Notes: generated from the sequence alone by a model not told the origin. A stretch of DNA of 19,743 nucleotides from an uncultured Collinsella sp. (GCA_900756725.1 CAAELJ010000008.1:1-19743); one strand, 5' to 3'; positions 6,604 through 14,741 are shown, counted from the stretch's first letter. Program-made: numbers and translations.

Positions 6604-7683
6604 ATGGCAGATTGTAAACAGGCTCCGCTTGATGCTGCGGCAGCCGCAAAGGCAGCGTTCGCTTCGGTCCAGGACAAGCCATTCCCCGATGATATCTTTA
6701 CGGCTCCCGAGCTTCGTTGGGCTGTGATCGGGTGCGGCGTTATCGCCAACCAGATGGCCCAGTCTCTCGCTCTTGCCGGCCGCAAGCTTGCGGGCGTCGC
6801 CAACCGCACGCTGTCCAAGGCTCAGGCTTTTGCCGATCAGTATGGCATCGAGAAGGTCTATGAATCGGTCGAGGACCTCTATGCCGATCCGAACATCGAC
6901 GCGATCTATATCACCACGCCGCATAACACGCACATCACCTATCTGCGTGCGGCCCTGGCAGCTGGCAAGCACGTACTTTGCGAGAAGGCCATCACCCTCA
7001 ACTCCGCCGAGCTCGACGAGGCGCGTGCCATTGCCGACGAGCATAACGTGATCCTCATGGACGCCACTACGGTGCTCCATATGCCCTTATATCAAGAGCT
7101 GCGCTGCCGCATGGATGCCGGTGAGTTTGGCCGCATGAACCTTGCCCAGCTCAACTTTGGCAGCTACAAGGAGTACGGCGACCTGACCAACCGTTTCTAT
7201 AATCGCAACCTTGCTGGCGGTGCCATGCTCGACATTGGCGTCTATGCCCTGTCCGTTATGCGCCTGTTTATGGCAAGCCAGCCCGCTGAGGTCGTTTCGC
7301 TGGGCAACACCTGTGAGACCGGCGTTGACGTTGCGGGCGGCATCGTCTGCCGTAATGCCGAGCAGCAGCTGGGTGTTGTGAGCCTTACGCTTCACTCCAA
7401 GCAGCCCAAGCGCTCGGTCATCAGCTTTGACAAGTGCTATATCGAGGTCAACGAGTATCCGCGTGCCGACCACGCGACCATTGTGTGGACTGCGGACGGC
7501 CACCGCGAGGAGGTCCACGCTGGCACCGAGGCTTACGCCCTGTGCTATGAGATGGCCGATCTTGAGAAGGCCGTTGCCGGCGACGACTCCAAGCGCGAGC
7601 TGCTGGATTATGCTTCTGATGTTATGGAGCTTATGACCAGGCTTCGCGCCGACTGGGGAGTCGTGTACCCCGAGGAGGAGTAA
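6604..7683 (+). CDS. Gfo/Idh/MocA family oxidoreductase
   Basis: This is a predicted NAD(P)-dependent dehydrogenase acting on a sugar, inositol or related polyol; the substrate cannot be told. The ATG at 6604 follows AGGAGG at 6593-6598, giving 359 residues. An earlier in-frame ATG at 6547 lacks such a site. The Rossmann motif is VIGCGVIAN (residues 41-49), followed by PHNTH (106-110). The family's EKP motif reads EKA (127-129), a variant seen in the dihydrodiol dehydrogenase-like branch. The C-terminal half (about 150-350) is the substrate-binding alpha/beta domain with GGAMLDIGVYAL. A DeoR-type regulator starts 3 bp after it, so the two form an operon. Confidence 0.9.
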   Translation: MADCKQAPLDAAAAAKAAFASVQDKPFPDDIFTAPELRWAVIGCGVIANQMAQSLALAGRKLAGVANRTLSKAQAFADQYGIEKVYESVEDLYADPNIDAIYITTPHNTHITYLRAALAAGKHVLCEKAITLNSAELDEARAIADEHNVILMDATTVLHMPLYQELRCRMDAGEFGRMNLAQLNFGSYKEYGDLTNRFYNRNLAGGAMLDIGVYALSVMRLFMASQPAEVVSLGNTCETGVDVAGGIVCRNAEQQLGVVSLTLHSKQPKRSVISFDKCYIEVNEYPRADHATIVWTADGHREEVHAGTEAYALCYEMADLEKAVAGDDSKRELLDYASDVMELMTRLRADWGVVYPEEE

Positions 7684-7686
7684 ACG

Positions 7687-8433
7687 ATGCTAGCGGAAGA
7701 TAGGCTCAACGCGATTGTGTCGATGGTGCAGCAGGCTGGCTCGGTTACTGTGCCAGAGCTTGCTGAGGCCTTGGGCGTGACGGCGTCTACCATTCGGCGC
7801 GACCTGCAGACGCTCGACCGAGCGCACCGCATCGCCAAGGTCCACGGCGGAGCGACGAGTCTTGAGCGTGCGCACGTGACGCGTGACCTAACGCTCAATG
7901 AGCGCAGTGATCTCCATAACGACGACAAGGAGCGTATCTGCGCCCGTGCGGCGGCGCTTGTGGAGCCTGAGAGCTTTGTATACATCGACTCGGGCTCGAC
8001 GACGCTCAAGCTCATCGAGCATCTTCCATACCTTGAAGGCGTCACCTATGTGACTGATTCCGTGCTTCACGCTCAGCGCCTCGCTTTGCGCGGCATGCGT
8101 ACCGTGGTGCTGGGCGGCGAGCTCAAACCCGAGACCGAGGCGCTCGTTGGCCCCGATGCCTTGGCAACCCTAGACCGCTACAACTTCAACTGTGGCTTTT
8201 GGGGCTCTAACGGCATTGCCGCCGAGCAGGGCTTCACGGCGCCCGATATCGAGGAGGCGCAGGTCAAGCGCATCTCGATGCGCCATACGGCCAAACGCTT
8301 CGTAATCTCGGACGCCAGTAAATTTGGCATGGTGGCGCCCGTCAAGTTCGCGGACTTCCGCGACGCAACGATTATTACCGCAGGCGAGGTCCCCGCCAAG
8401 TACCGGGCAATGGACAACGTCATCACGGTCTAG
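7687..8433 (+). CDS. DeoR/GlpR family transcriptional regulator
   Basis: This is a cytoplasmic repressor of the DeoR type, which usually responds to a phosphorylated sugar. The 248-residue protein has an N-terminal winged helix (residues about 5-57) with VTVPELAEALGVTASTIRRD and the family's KVHGGA signature at 51-56. The C-terminal sensor domain has YIDSGSTT (99-106), the phosphosugar-binding loop shared with ribose-5-phosphate isomerase-like proteins, and VVLGGELKPET. It is translated 3 bp after the oxidoreductase and most likely controls that gene and itself. No sugar transporter or kinase lies nearby to indicate the inducer. Confidence 0.93.
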   Translation: MLAEDRLNAIVSMVQQAGSVTVPELAEALGVTASTIRRDLQTLDRAHRIAKVHGGATSLERAHVTRDLTLNERSDLHNDDKERICARAAALVEPESFVYIDSGSTTLKLIEHLPYLEGVTYVTDSVLHAQRLALRGMRTVVLGGELKPETEALVGPDALATLDRYNFNCGFWGSNGIAAEQGFTAPDIEEAQVKRISMRHTAKRFVISDASKFGMVAPVKFADFRDATIITAGEVPAKYRAMDNVITV

Positions 8434-8455
8434 CAAGCAGGGGACGGGCTAAGGC

Positions 8456-8493
8456 CAAAACCACCACAAAGGTGCCTGTTCCCATTGTGGTGG
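8456..8493. repeat. CCACCAC hairpin repeat, copy 1
   Basis: CCACCACAA and TTGTGGTGG form a 9-bp stem around a loop containing GGTGCCTGT and CCCA. A near copy lies at 8825-8866, in the same orientation. Read on the - strand, the stem is followed by TTTT, so it could stop transcription coming from the right. Confidence 0.75.
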
Positions 8494-8526
8494 CTAGTAA
8501 CGAAAACCGAGTAGTTTTCTCAATAG

Positions 8527-8566
8527 AAAAGCGGCAACGTCCATCACGGGCGTTGCCGCTTTCGTT
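8527..8566. terminator. Intrinsic terminator after the DeoR-type gene
   Basis: AAAGCGGCAACG (8528-8539) and CGTTGCCGCTTT (8551-8562) form a perfect 12-bp stem with an 11-base loop. The A-run on one side and T-run on the other allow it to work on both strands. Confidence 0.8.
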
Positions 8567-8584
8567 GTCTGCCGGTTTGTCTAA

Positions 8585-8800
8585 GTCTGTAACAGCTGGA
8601 CCGTTAAAAGTGGGCTAGGTGTTACAGATTGAGATACTTCCGAACTGCGTCGTCCCTTTGTCTCAACCTGTAACATCTGGGACGGATTTTGCCGAGTTAC
8701 TGTTACAGATTGAGATTTTCCCTTGAGGGGGATTCGAATGTCTCGATCTGTAACAGATAGACCGGAAAATGGGTTCTAACTGTTACAGATCGAGACGTTC
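8585..8800. repeat. Three tandem ~80-bp palindromic units
   Basis: Six copies of a ~20-bp word (TGTTACAGATyGAGA plus a TTC-type tail) alternate in orientation: - at 8585, 8659 and 8739, + at 8620, 8701 and 8781. The + copies repeat every 80-81 bp. Each -/+ pair forms CTGTAACA/TGTTACAG hairpins. The +/- neighbours (8620 with 8659, 8701 with 8739) can pair over 15 bp with one mismatch or wobble. There is no reading frame, and no unique spacers as in CRISPR. It resembles a REP/BIME-type cluster; its function is unknown. Confidence 0.8.
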
Positions 8801-8824
8801 TGGGACCGCGGTTGAGCCATTGCG

Positions 8825-8866
8825 GCAAAACCACCACGAAGGTGCCTGTCCCCTTTGTGGTGGTTT
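8825..8866. repeat. CCACCAC hairpin repeat, copy 2
   Basis: AAACCACCAC and GTGGTGGTTT form a 10-bp stem around a GGTGCCTGTCCCC-type loop. This is the near copy of 8456-8493; the two bracket the palindromic array. Its right end overlaps the stop codon of the pseudouridine synthase gene. For that - strand gene it reads as a hairpin followed by TTTT, so it may have been recruited as its terminator. Confidence 0.75.
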
Positions 8867-9524
8867 AGGGCTCCCAGGGGCAGGGGGCTTCGATGTGGAT
8901 GTGCTCGCCGGTAACGGGATGCGTAAAGGACACGCTGTGGGCGTGGAGCATCAGGCCGCAGGGGCGCGGCGTTCCGTACAGGTCGTCGCCAACCAGGGGG
9001 TGATGCTCGCTGGCCAGGTGCACGCGGATCTGATGCTTGCGGCCGGTGAGCAGCTCGACATCGATATACGAACGCGTGGGCAGGCCTCGGCGGCTCTTAA
9101 GGCGCTTGAGCACCTTGACGCGCGTCTGAGACGGCTTGCCGCTGGCGCCGACACGCATCTTGCGGCTATCGTGGCGGTCGCGGGCGATAGGCTTGTCGAT
9201 GAGCTTCTCGTTCCAGTCGATCTTGCCCTCGGCGAGTGCCAGATAGTGCTTTTCGAATGCGTGGTCGATGACCATCTGATCAAAAGCAGGCTGCGTCTGC
9301 TTGTCGAGCGAGAACAACACCACGCCGGTGGTGTTGCGGTCCAAGCGGTTGAGCGGTTGCATGTCGGTCGCGGCAAAGCCGTCGCCCATGGCCAGCAGCA
9401 GGTCACTGGCGTAGTCGGTTAGTGTGCGCTCGCCGGTGCCGTCACCGTGGACGATCATGCCAGCGGGCTTGTCGATGGCCATGAGCCAGGCGTCGCAGTA
9501 GAGGACTTGAGGTTCTTCGTTCAC
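8865..9524 (-). CDS. RluA family pseudouridine synthase (short form)
   Basis: This enzyme isomerises specific uridines in rRNA or tRNA to pseudouridine. The 219-residue protein starts with GTG. It has the N-terminal AIDKPAGMIVH strand, the catalytic motif NRLDRNTTGVVLF with the nucleophile Asp62 (a variant of HRLDxxTSG), KHYLALAEG, and the C-terminal TGRKHQIRVHLA and LVGDDLYG motifs. There is no S4 RNA-binding domain, as in RluA/TruC-like short members; the target position cannot be predicted. It starts 15 bp after the U32-family gene, so the two RNA-modification proteins are probably cotranscribed. The stop codon falls inside a repeat hairpin. Confidence 0.92.
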   Translation of the reverse strand: MNEEPQVLYCDAWLMAIDKPAGMIVHGDGTGERTLTDYASDLLLAMGDGFAATDMQPLNRLDRNTTGVVLFSLDKQTQPAFDQMVIDHAFEKHYLALAEGKIDWNEKLIDKPIARDRHDSRKMRVGASGKPSQTRVKVLKRLKSRRGLPTRSYIDVELLTGRKHQIRVHLASEHHPLVGDDLYGTPRPCGLMLHAHSVSFTHPVTGEHIHIEAPCPWEP

Positions 9525-9539
9525 GTGTAAGCCTTTCGG

Positions 9540-12035
9540 TTAGCTAATTCCCACAAACATGCAACCCGAGGTGGCGCCGCGCAGGCGGGCGGCGGGCTTG
9601 CGGCCGGCTTGGGCCGCCTCGACGGCGCGGCGGACGCGAGCGACGGCACGGCCAATCTCATTGGCCTCGAGCAGGGTTCCGTCGACCATAAGACGGCGGA
9701 CGCCGGCATCGAGCAGCTGCGGAACTTGCGGTGTGAGGTCGATGGGGTAGGCGTCGTACAGGCGTGAGCGGCCGTGGATGTCGGTACGCACGGGCATGAC
9801 CTTGCCGTCGATATTCTTGAGCGACAGCTTGCGGGCGCGCAGGCGGCAGTTGGCGCAATCGTGGATACAACCGTTGGCCACCTGCAGGATGCAGTGTTCG
9901 CTCGTCATAACGCGCGGGCGGCCGAACACGGTGATGCCCAGGGCTGCGGGCGCGGAGGTGCCAAGCGAGATAATCTCGTCGAGCGTGATCTCGGGCGAGA
10001 GCCAAAAAGCGCCGGCTCCGCACTCGGCGAGTGCCTCCATGCAGGGCGTGTTGTGCACGGGCAAGCAAGAGCGAATCTCGGCCGTGGCGCCAACCTGGGC
10101 GGCCAGGGCAAGCTCAGAGATATTGCCAATAGCGACCGTGGCGCCGGCAACAACCCACGGGTCGACGCGGGCGTGGTCAACGGCGCGGCAGACCTCGTCG
10201 AGTACGGGTACGATGCCCTGCTCAAACGCATCGGCGGGGGAGAGCTCGGCCGCATCGAGCGCGTCGGTGGTCATGTAGATGCGCGTTGCACCCTCCGCGC
10301 GCGCTGCCTCGGCGGCGTCGAGCGAGGTGACGGTGGCACAGATCTGCGGCTCATCGCGGTAGTGTACGGGCGCGGGGCGGGAATCACTGGTGACAATCGC
10401 CGGCAGCTCGAGCGTGCGGGCGCGCTCCTCGTAGGGCGCCAGAATGGCCTCTTCCAGCGCCTTGCAAGCGGCGGCGCGCACCTTATGTACGGCGGAGAAG
10501 CCCATGCCGCAACCCTCATCGAGGGCCACGTCAAAGCTCGCGGCCTCAAAGGGCGAGGAGCCCATGCGGCCTACATGCTCCACCAGATCGGACGCTTCGA
10601 CGGCGCGGGTCTTGGCGGCCTCGACGGTAAAGCCGGTCGCAGTGGCGGTGAGCGCGGGGTCGTCGCAGCAGGTGAGCGTCACGGTAAAAGGCTCGCCTAG
10701 ACGCGCCACGACGGACACGTCTAAGGCGCGGCGGCGCAGCACGTCGCGCTTGAGCGCGGCGCCGGCGGCGTCGATAGCGCGCTGGCTTCGAATCACGCGT
10801 ACGCGGCAACCCTCGGGCATGCTACGGGGCACGCGGCACTCGATGACGTCACCCGCGGCGGCATCATCGGCGGCAATGGTGGTCAGGAACTGGTCGAACT
10901 CATCGTCGTGACGAAGCTCCAGCAGGTCGCCCTTGCCCACGGGCTCAAACAGCTCAATGCGGGCGATGGCGGCGCGGCGACGGCGGTCGTCGGGCTTGAG
11001 CCCGCGCACATCGCGGTTGGCCAGGCGGCTACCGAGCACCGTGCCCACGATCTGGCCGCGGTTGTTGGAGCGCTCGTAGCTCATCATCTCGTCACCCGAG
11101 GTGCCGTCTTGGTAGGCGTGCGTAAAGTCGCGGTTGAAGCAGCGCTTGAGTTGGCGCTGGCGGGCGGCTTCCTCGTCCTTAGAGGTTGAAACATGGGCCA
11201 GCATGTCATCAATCTGATGACGATACACGTCGACGATGGAATACACGTAATCGGGTGCCTTCATGCGGCCCTCGAGCTTGAGTGATGCGGCGCCGGCGTC
11301 ATACAGACGGCGAACAAGCTGCGACGTGTTGGTGTCGCGCGGGCACAGCGCGCGCTCGCGACCGGCAGGGGAGAGCGCGCGACCGTTCTCGTCGATCAGC
11401 TCATAAGGCAGGCGACAGGGCTGAGCGCACATGCCGCGGTTGGCCGAGCGGCCCGCCATGGCAAAGCTCGAGAGCAGGCACAGGCCCGAGTAGCAAAAGC
11501 AGATGGCGCCGTGGCTAAAGACCTCGAGGTCGACATCGGGCGCGGCGTTGTGAATGGCGGCGATCTCGTCGATGGAGAGCTCACGCGAGAGGGTCACGCG
11601 GTCGGCGCCCTGCTCGCGGCACCAGATGGTCCCACGGTCATCGTGGATGTTCGCTTGGGTCGAGATATGCGTCTCGATGCCGGGCATGGTGCGCTTGACC
11701 TCAAAGAACAGGCCCCAGTCCTGGATAATGAAGGCATCGGCGCCCAGCGTGGAGCAGCGGTGGATGAGTTGCAGCGCATCGCCCATCTCGGATTCCTTGA
11801 TGACGATGTTGACCGTGACGTAGACGCGCGAGCCGGCCAGGTGTGCAGCGCGGCAGGCCTGCTCAAAGGCCTCGTCGGTAAAGTTCGTTGCCTTGCGGCG
11901 GGCGTTGAAACTGCCCATGCCGCAGTAGATGGCATCGGCGCCGGCAGCGAGTGCGGCGGCAAAGGGCTCGGGGCCTCCGGCGGGGGCCAAGAGCTCGGGT
12001 CTGCGGTTGGTGGTTCGACTGGCGGTTGCGGTCAT
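9540..12035 (-). CDS. U32 family protein with DUF3656-type region (RlhA/TrhP-like)
   Basis: Annotated as U32 peptidases, members of this family characterised in E. coli (RlhA, TrhO/TrhP group) take part in hydroxylation of 23S rRNA C2501 or tRNA wobble uridine, using an Fe-S cluster and prephenate. The 831-residue protein opens with ELLAPAGGPEPFAAALAAGADAIYCG (residues 14-39). The U32 signature EVFSHGAICFCYSGLCLLSS is at about 171-190, followed by NRGMCAQPCR. The Cys spacing (C179, C186, C203, C207) fits the cluster-binding pattern. A long middle and C-terminal part, as in clostridial long forms, ends with a second Cys-rich stretch (CIHDCANC). The ATG follows AAGGCAGGAT. A TATACT hexamer lies 33 bp upstream (12068-12073). 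Confidence 0.88.
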   Translation of the reverse strand: MTATASRTTNRRPELLAPAGGPEPFAAALAAGADAIYCGMGSFNARRKATNFTDEAFEQACRAAHLAGSRVYVTVNIVIKESEMGDALQLIHRCSTLGADAFIIQDWGLFFEVKRTMPGIETHISTQANIHDDRGTIWCREQGADRVTLSRELSIDEIAAIHNAAPDVDLEVFSHGAICFCYSGLCLLSSFAMAGRSANRGMCAQPCRLPYELIDENGRALSPAGRERALCPRDTNTSQLVRRLYDAGAASLKLEGRMKAPDYVYSIVDVYRHQIDDMLAHVSTSKDEEAARQRQLKRCFNRDFTHAYQDGTSGDEMMSYERSNNRGQIVGTVLGSRLANRDVRGLKPDDRRRRAAIARIELFEPVGKGDLLELRHDDEFDQFLTTIAADDAAAGDVIECRVPRSMPEGCRVRVIRSQRAIDAAGAALKRDVLRRRALDVSVVARLGEPFTVTLTCCDDPALTATATGFTVEAAKTRAVEASDLVEHVGRMGSSPFEAASFDVALDEGCGMGFSAVHKVRAAACKALEEAILAPYEERARTLELPAIVTSDSRPAPVHYRDEPQICATVTSLDAAEAARAEGATRIYMTTDALDAAELSPADAFEQGIVPVLDEVCRAVDHARVDPWVVAGATVAIGNISELALAAQVGATAEIRSCLPVHNTPCMEALAECGAGAFWLSPEITLDEIISLGTSAPAALGITVFGRPRVMTSEHCILQVANGCIHDCANCRLRARKLSLKNIDGKVMPVRTDIHGRSRLYDAYPIDLTPQVPQLLDAGVRRLMVDGTLLEANEIGRAVARVRRAVEAAQAGRKPAARLRGATSGCMFVGIS

Positions 12036-12067
12036 ATCCTGCCTTTCAAAATGCTCAGATACTCAAA

Positions 12068-12073
12068 AGTATA
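12068..12073 (-). promoter_or_regulatory. Possible -10 of the U32/RluA unit
   Basis: TATACT on the - strand, preceded by CAC, lies 33 bp before the U32-family start codon. No good -35 is visible at 16-18 bp upstream, so the call is weak. A GGGC-ATC-GCCC hairpin lies in the upstream region. Confidence 0.3.
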
Positions 12074-12142
12074 GTGGCGCCGTCGCGATGGGCGATGCCC
12101 GCAGCCTAAGCAGGATAAAGTCTTCAGCAGCCTCTCGGGCAA

Positions 12143-12177
12143 AAATGATCCGTTTTCCTCCGTCCCCAAGGGATCAG
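12143..12177. repeat. 35-bp dispersed repeat, copy 2
   Basis: Identical to 6386-6420. On the - strand, where the regulator gene ends 5 bp before it, it reads as a TGATCC/GGATCA hairpin followed by TTTTTG, and so could act as that gene's terminator. Confidence 0.75.
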
Positions 12178-12181
12178 TGGG

Positions 12182-12838
12182 TTAGCCTTCCTTGCGGACC
12201 TTTTGCAGATAGCGGTAGACGCTGGGCTCAGAGATGCCAAGTGCGGTGGCAGCGCAGGCAACAGCGCCCTTGAGCATAAATACGCCGTTGCCGTTAAGGT
12301 GGCGAACGACGTCCACGCGGTCGTTCTGACCAAGCGACGTTACATCCAGCCCGCGCTCCCTCAGCAACTCGGAAATACTGCGGTCGATAAGCTCCTGCGT
12401 AGACTCCGAAAGGCTCTCGACCTCGATGGGGGAGGGCTCCGTGCGGGCCGGCGCGGCGTCGAAGCAGGCCATAAGCTGCTGGGCCATGGCGTTGATGTTG
12501 CGCACGGCCGAAAGATCGGTGTTGACGCACAGCATGCCGACGATCTCGCCATCCTCGCGAATGAAGTACGTTGCGGATTCCAGCGTCTTGCCGCCGGTGC
12601 CGCGGCCTTCGTAGCCCGTAATAAACGGCAGGTCGCGATACTTGGGGTCGTGCATAATCTTGAGCGCAAGATCGGTAGCGGGCCCGCCAATCTTGCGGCC
12701 GCTCACGATACCGTTGCGAATATCGACGATGGCATGGTTGGGATCCGAGAAATCGTGCAGGACGATCTCGCTGTTTTTGCCGAGTATCTGCTCCAGGAAA
12801 TCGACCATCGGCAAAAAGCGGCGTACGGTCTCGTTCAC
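12182..12838 (-). CDS. YheO-type PAS/HTH transcriptional regulator
   Basis: This is a DNA-binding protein with an N-terminal YheO-like PAS domain (PF08348 type) and a C-terminal HTH (DauR/YheO type). The GTG at 12838 is chosen because AAAGGAG lies 6 bases before it and the protein (218 residues) then begins where the family begins (FLPMVDFLEQILGKNSEIVLHD). An upstream in-frame extension to 12979 is less likely. GYEGRGTGGKTLESATYFI and GMLCVNTDLS belong to the PAS part. The HTH is GAVACAATALGISEPSVYRYL near the C-terminus. It is divergent from the NCS2 permease across a 353-bp spacer and is a natural candidate for its regulator. Confidence 0.88.
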   Translation of the reverse strand: MNETVRRFLPMVDFLEQILGKNSEIVLHDFSDPNHAIVDIRNGIVSGRKIGGPATDLALKIMHDPKYRDLPFITGYEGRGTGGKTLESATYFIREDGEIVGMLCVNTDLSAVRNINAMAQQLMACFDAAPARTEPSPIEVESLSESTQELIDRSISELLRERGLDVTSLGQNDRVDVVRHLNGNGVFMLKGAVACAATALGISEPSVYRYLQKVRKEG

Positions 12839-13191
12839 GAGCAACTCCTTTGGGTGAAATCGGAAATGTTCATAACAATTTTTTATCATGGTAACACGGC
12901 GTCTATTGGCTCGCATATTCGCAGGTACATTGCGTAATACAGACGAGCGGTAGGAATGTGGCGGCAAACGGTTGACCAAAAGAAAAGTTAGATGTTATTT
13001 TGACTAGGCACTTTCGTTACCTGCGGAAACGTTTTTATTTCAGCTGAAGAATAGTCTGATAACAAAAAATTATTATTAAATATGAGAAAATAATTTAATA
13101 CGATATGCAACGAAGGCACAACCTCAACCCCGCACTGCGTCACAATAGAATGTTAGATGCGAAAACAACTACTTCTAGGATTGGTGGTCAA
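12839..13191. promoter_or_regulatory. AT-rich divergent promoter region between regulator and permease
   Basis: No gene is visible. A possible + strand promoter is TTGACC (12972-12977), 18 bp, TATTTT (12996-13001). A hairpin CGTT-A-CC/GG-A-AACG (13015-13031) is followed by TTTTTATTT, which could attenuate permease transcription. AAATTATT (13067-13074) and AATAATTT (13089-13096) form an inverted repeat closer to the gene. I looked for a purine-riboswitch core and did not find one. Confidence 0.4.
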
Positions 13192-14586
13192 ATGGCCCAG
13201 GAGACGGTTACGAACGGCACTGAAGCCCTGTTCACTCGCGAAGGCATGCCGCCTGTTAAGGAAATGATCCCGTGTGCCCTTCAGCACGTACTGGCATCGT
13301 TTGCCGGCATCATTACCCCGGCGGTCATCATGGCCGGCGTCTACGGCTTTAATAGCCAGCAGAGCACCGACATCATTCAGGTTGCGCTCATTCTTTCGGC
13401 AATCGACACGGCCCTTCAGGCCTTCGCTCCCTTCCGTCGCATCGGCGCCGGCCTGCCCATCGTCATGGGCGTCTCGTTCGCGTTCCTCCCGGCCCTTCAG
13501 GCCATGGGCGCCTCGGGCTTTAGCTTTGGTGCGCTGCTGGGCGGCGAGATTGTCGGCGGTGCCGTCGCGGCCCTCTTTGGTCTGGCCTACAGCAAGATTA
13601 AGTGGCTGTTCCCGCCCGTCGTGACCGGTACGGTCATCTTCTCCATCGGCGTTTCGCTGTATCCCACGGCCGTCAAGTATATGGCCGGTGGTATGGGCAC
13701 GCCGCTGTGGGGCACCCCGCAGGCATGGTGCGTCGCTCTTATCACCTTCGCCGTGGTCTTTGCGCTCGCCAACTTTGGCAAGGGCACGCTCAAGCTGGGA
13801 TCCGTGTTCTTTGGCATGATCGTCGGCATGATCGTTTCGATCCCCTTTGGCATGATCGATTTCTCCAGCGTCGCCACCGCTCAGGTCTTCGCCCTTCCCA
13901 AGCTCATGCCCTACGCGCTCGAGTTTGATCCCGAGGTCTGCATTACCCTCGCCGTCGTGTTCCCCATGGTTGCCATCCAGGTTATCGGTGACGTCTCCGC
14001 CGCTTGCCTGGGCTCCATCGACCGTATGCCCACCGAGCGCGAGCTCTCCGGCGCCATCGTGTCCCAGGGCCTTACCTCTATGGTCGGCGGCCTGCTGGGC
14101 GGTCTTCCCACCAGCGCCCTTGGCCAGAACGTGGGCATCATCTGCTCCAACAAGGTCGTCAACAAGTGGGTCTTTGTGATCATCGCGGCCGTCTTTGCCG
14201 TCGCCGGTCTGTTCCCGCAGCTCTCTGCCGTCCTTTCCGCTATCCCGCAGCCCGTCATCGGCGGCGCGACCGTCGGCGTCTTTGGCACCATCACCATGAA
14301 CGGCGTGCGCATGTTCACCCGCGAGGGCCTCACGCAGCGCACTACCACCATCGTCGGTACCTCCGTCGTCTTTGGCCTGGGTATCTGGATGGCCAGCGGT
14401 TGCCTTGCCGGCGAGGGTATGCCCACCTGGGTGTCCACCGTCATCGGCTCCAATGCCGTAACCCCCACCGCCATCATGGCCATTGTCCTTAACCTGATCC
14501 TTCCGCAGACGCCGGTCGTGGCTCAGCACATCGATGCTGCCAAGGACGCCGCCGTGGATCTGGTCTTGCCCGAGAGCAAGAAGTAA
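13192..14586 (+). CDS. NCS2 (NAT) family nucleobase permease
   Basis: This is a cytoplasmic membrane symporter for a purine or pyrimidine base. With the ATG at 13192 it has 464 residues and many hydrophobic segments, consistent with the family's 14 TM helices. An earlier in-frame ATG at 13105 would add 29 hydrophilic residues. The TM1 motif QH is at 31-32. The NAT signature QNVGIICSNK is at 312-321, close to QNxGxxxxT[RK] but with Asn for Thr. The residue before VIGD in TM8 is Gln263, where UraA, XanQ and UapA have a substrate-binding Glu. Xanthine or uric acid are guesses. It is divergent from a YheO-type regulator. Confidence 0.9.
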   Translation: MAQETVTNGTEALFTREGMPPVKEMIPCALQHVLASFAGIITPAVIMAGVYGFNSQQSTDIIQVALILSAIDTALQAFAPFRRIGAGLPIVMGVSFAFLPALQAMGASGFSFGALLGGEIVGGAVAALFGLAYSKIKWLFPPVVTGTVIFSIGVSLYPTAVKYMAGGMGTPLWGTPQAWCVALITFAVVFALANFGKGTLKLGSVFFGMIVGMIVSIPFGMIDFSSVATAQVFALPKLMPYALEFDPEVCITLAVVFPMVAIQVIGDVSAACLGSIDRMPTERELSGAIVSQGLTSMVGGLLGGLPTSALGQNVGIICSNKVVNKWVFVIIAAVFAVAGLFPQLSAVLSAIPQPVIGGATVGVFGTITMNGVRMFTREGLTQRTTTIVGTSVVFGLGIWMASGCLAGEGMPTWVSTVIGSNAVTPTAIMAIVLNLILPQTPVVAQHIDAAKDAAVDLVLPESKK

Positions 14587-14602
14587 CCAATTCGGTGCTA
14601 TT

Positions 14603-14634
14603 CGTCGGCGGACGCATCGCCTCGTCCGCCGACG
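14603..14634. terminator. Strong hairpin after the permease gene
   Basis: CGTCGGCGGACG (14603-14614) and CGTCCGCCGACG (14623-14634) form a perfect 12-bp GC-rich stem with an 8-base loop, 16 bp past the stop codon. No T-run follows, so it may act as a transcript-stabilising end or a Rho-assisted stop instead of a classical terminator. Confidence 0.5.
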
Positions 14635-14693
14635 TCATGCGTCGCCAGGCCGCACTTCAACCGCCCCTTTTCGTGCGCCGCTTGTCGAATTAA

Positions 14694-14741
14694 GTTATAG
14701 CTAGCTATATTATAGGAAGGTATAATATAGCTAGCTATAAC
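14694..14741. repeat. Perfect 21-bp inverted repeat before the ATPase gene
   Basis: Arms 14694-14714 and 14721-14741 are exact reverse complements around GGAAGG. Each arm contains the 14-bp self-palindrome TATAGCTAGCTATA. The structure is very AT-rich in a GC-rich region. It ends 3 bp before the ribosome binding site AAAGGAGG of the ATPase gene, and its right arm contains TATAAT. It could be an operator, a promoter-terminator switch or a recognition site. Confidence 0.9.

Noticed and set aside
8585..8800. CRISPR array
   Set aside because: The repeated words alternate in orientation and the sequences between them are related to each other, not unique spacers.
9774..10700. 308-codon + strand frame inside the U32-family gene
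   Set aside because: Antisense shadow with Gly/Ala/Arg-rich composition; the - strand frame carries the U32 signature.
12960..13191. Purine riboswitch before the permease
   Set aside because: The expected paired P1-P3 core and conserved junction bases are not found; only a small hairpin and an AT-rich inverted repeat are seen.
13153..14529. 458-codon - strand frame opposite the NCS2 permease
   Set aside because: The sequence is full of His, Asp, Gly and Arg as expected from the complement of a membrane protein gene; the + strand frame has clear family motifs.
14694..14741. Terminal inverted repeats of an insertion sequence
   Set aside because: The two arms are only 6 bp apart, with no transposase between them and no target-site duplication visible.
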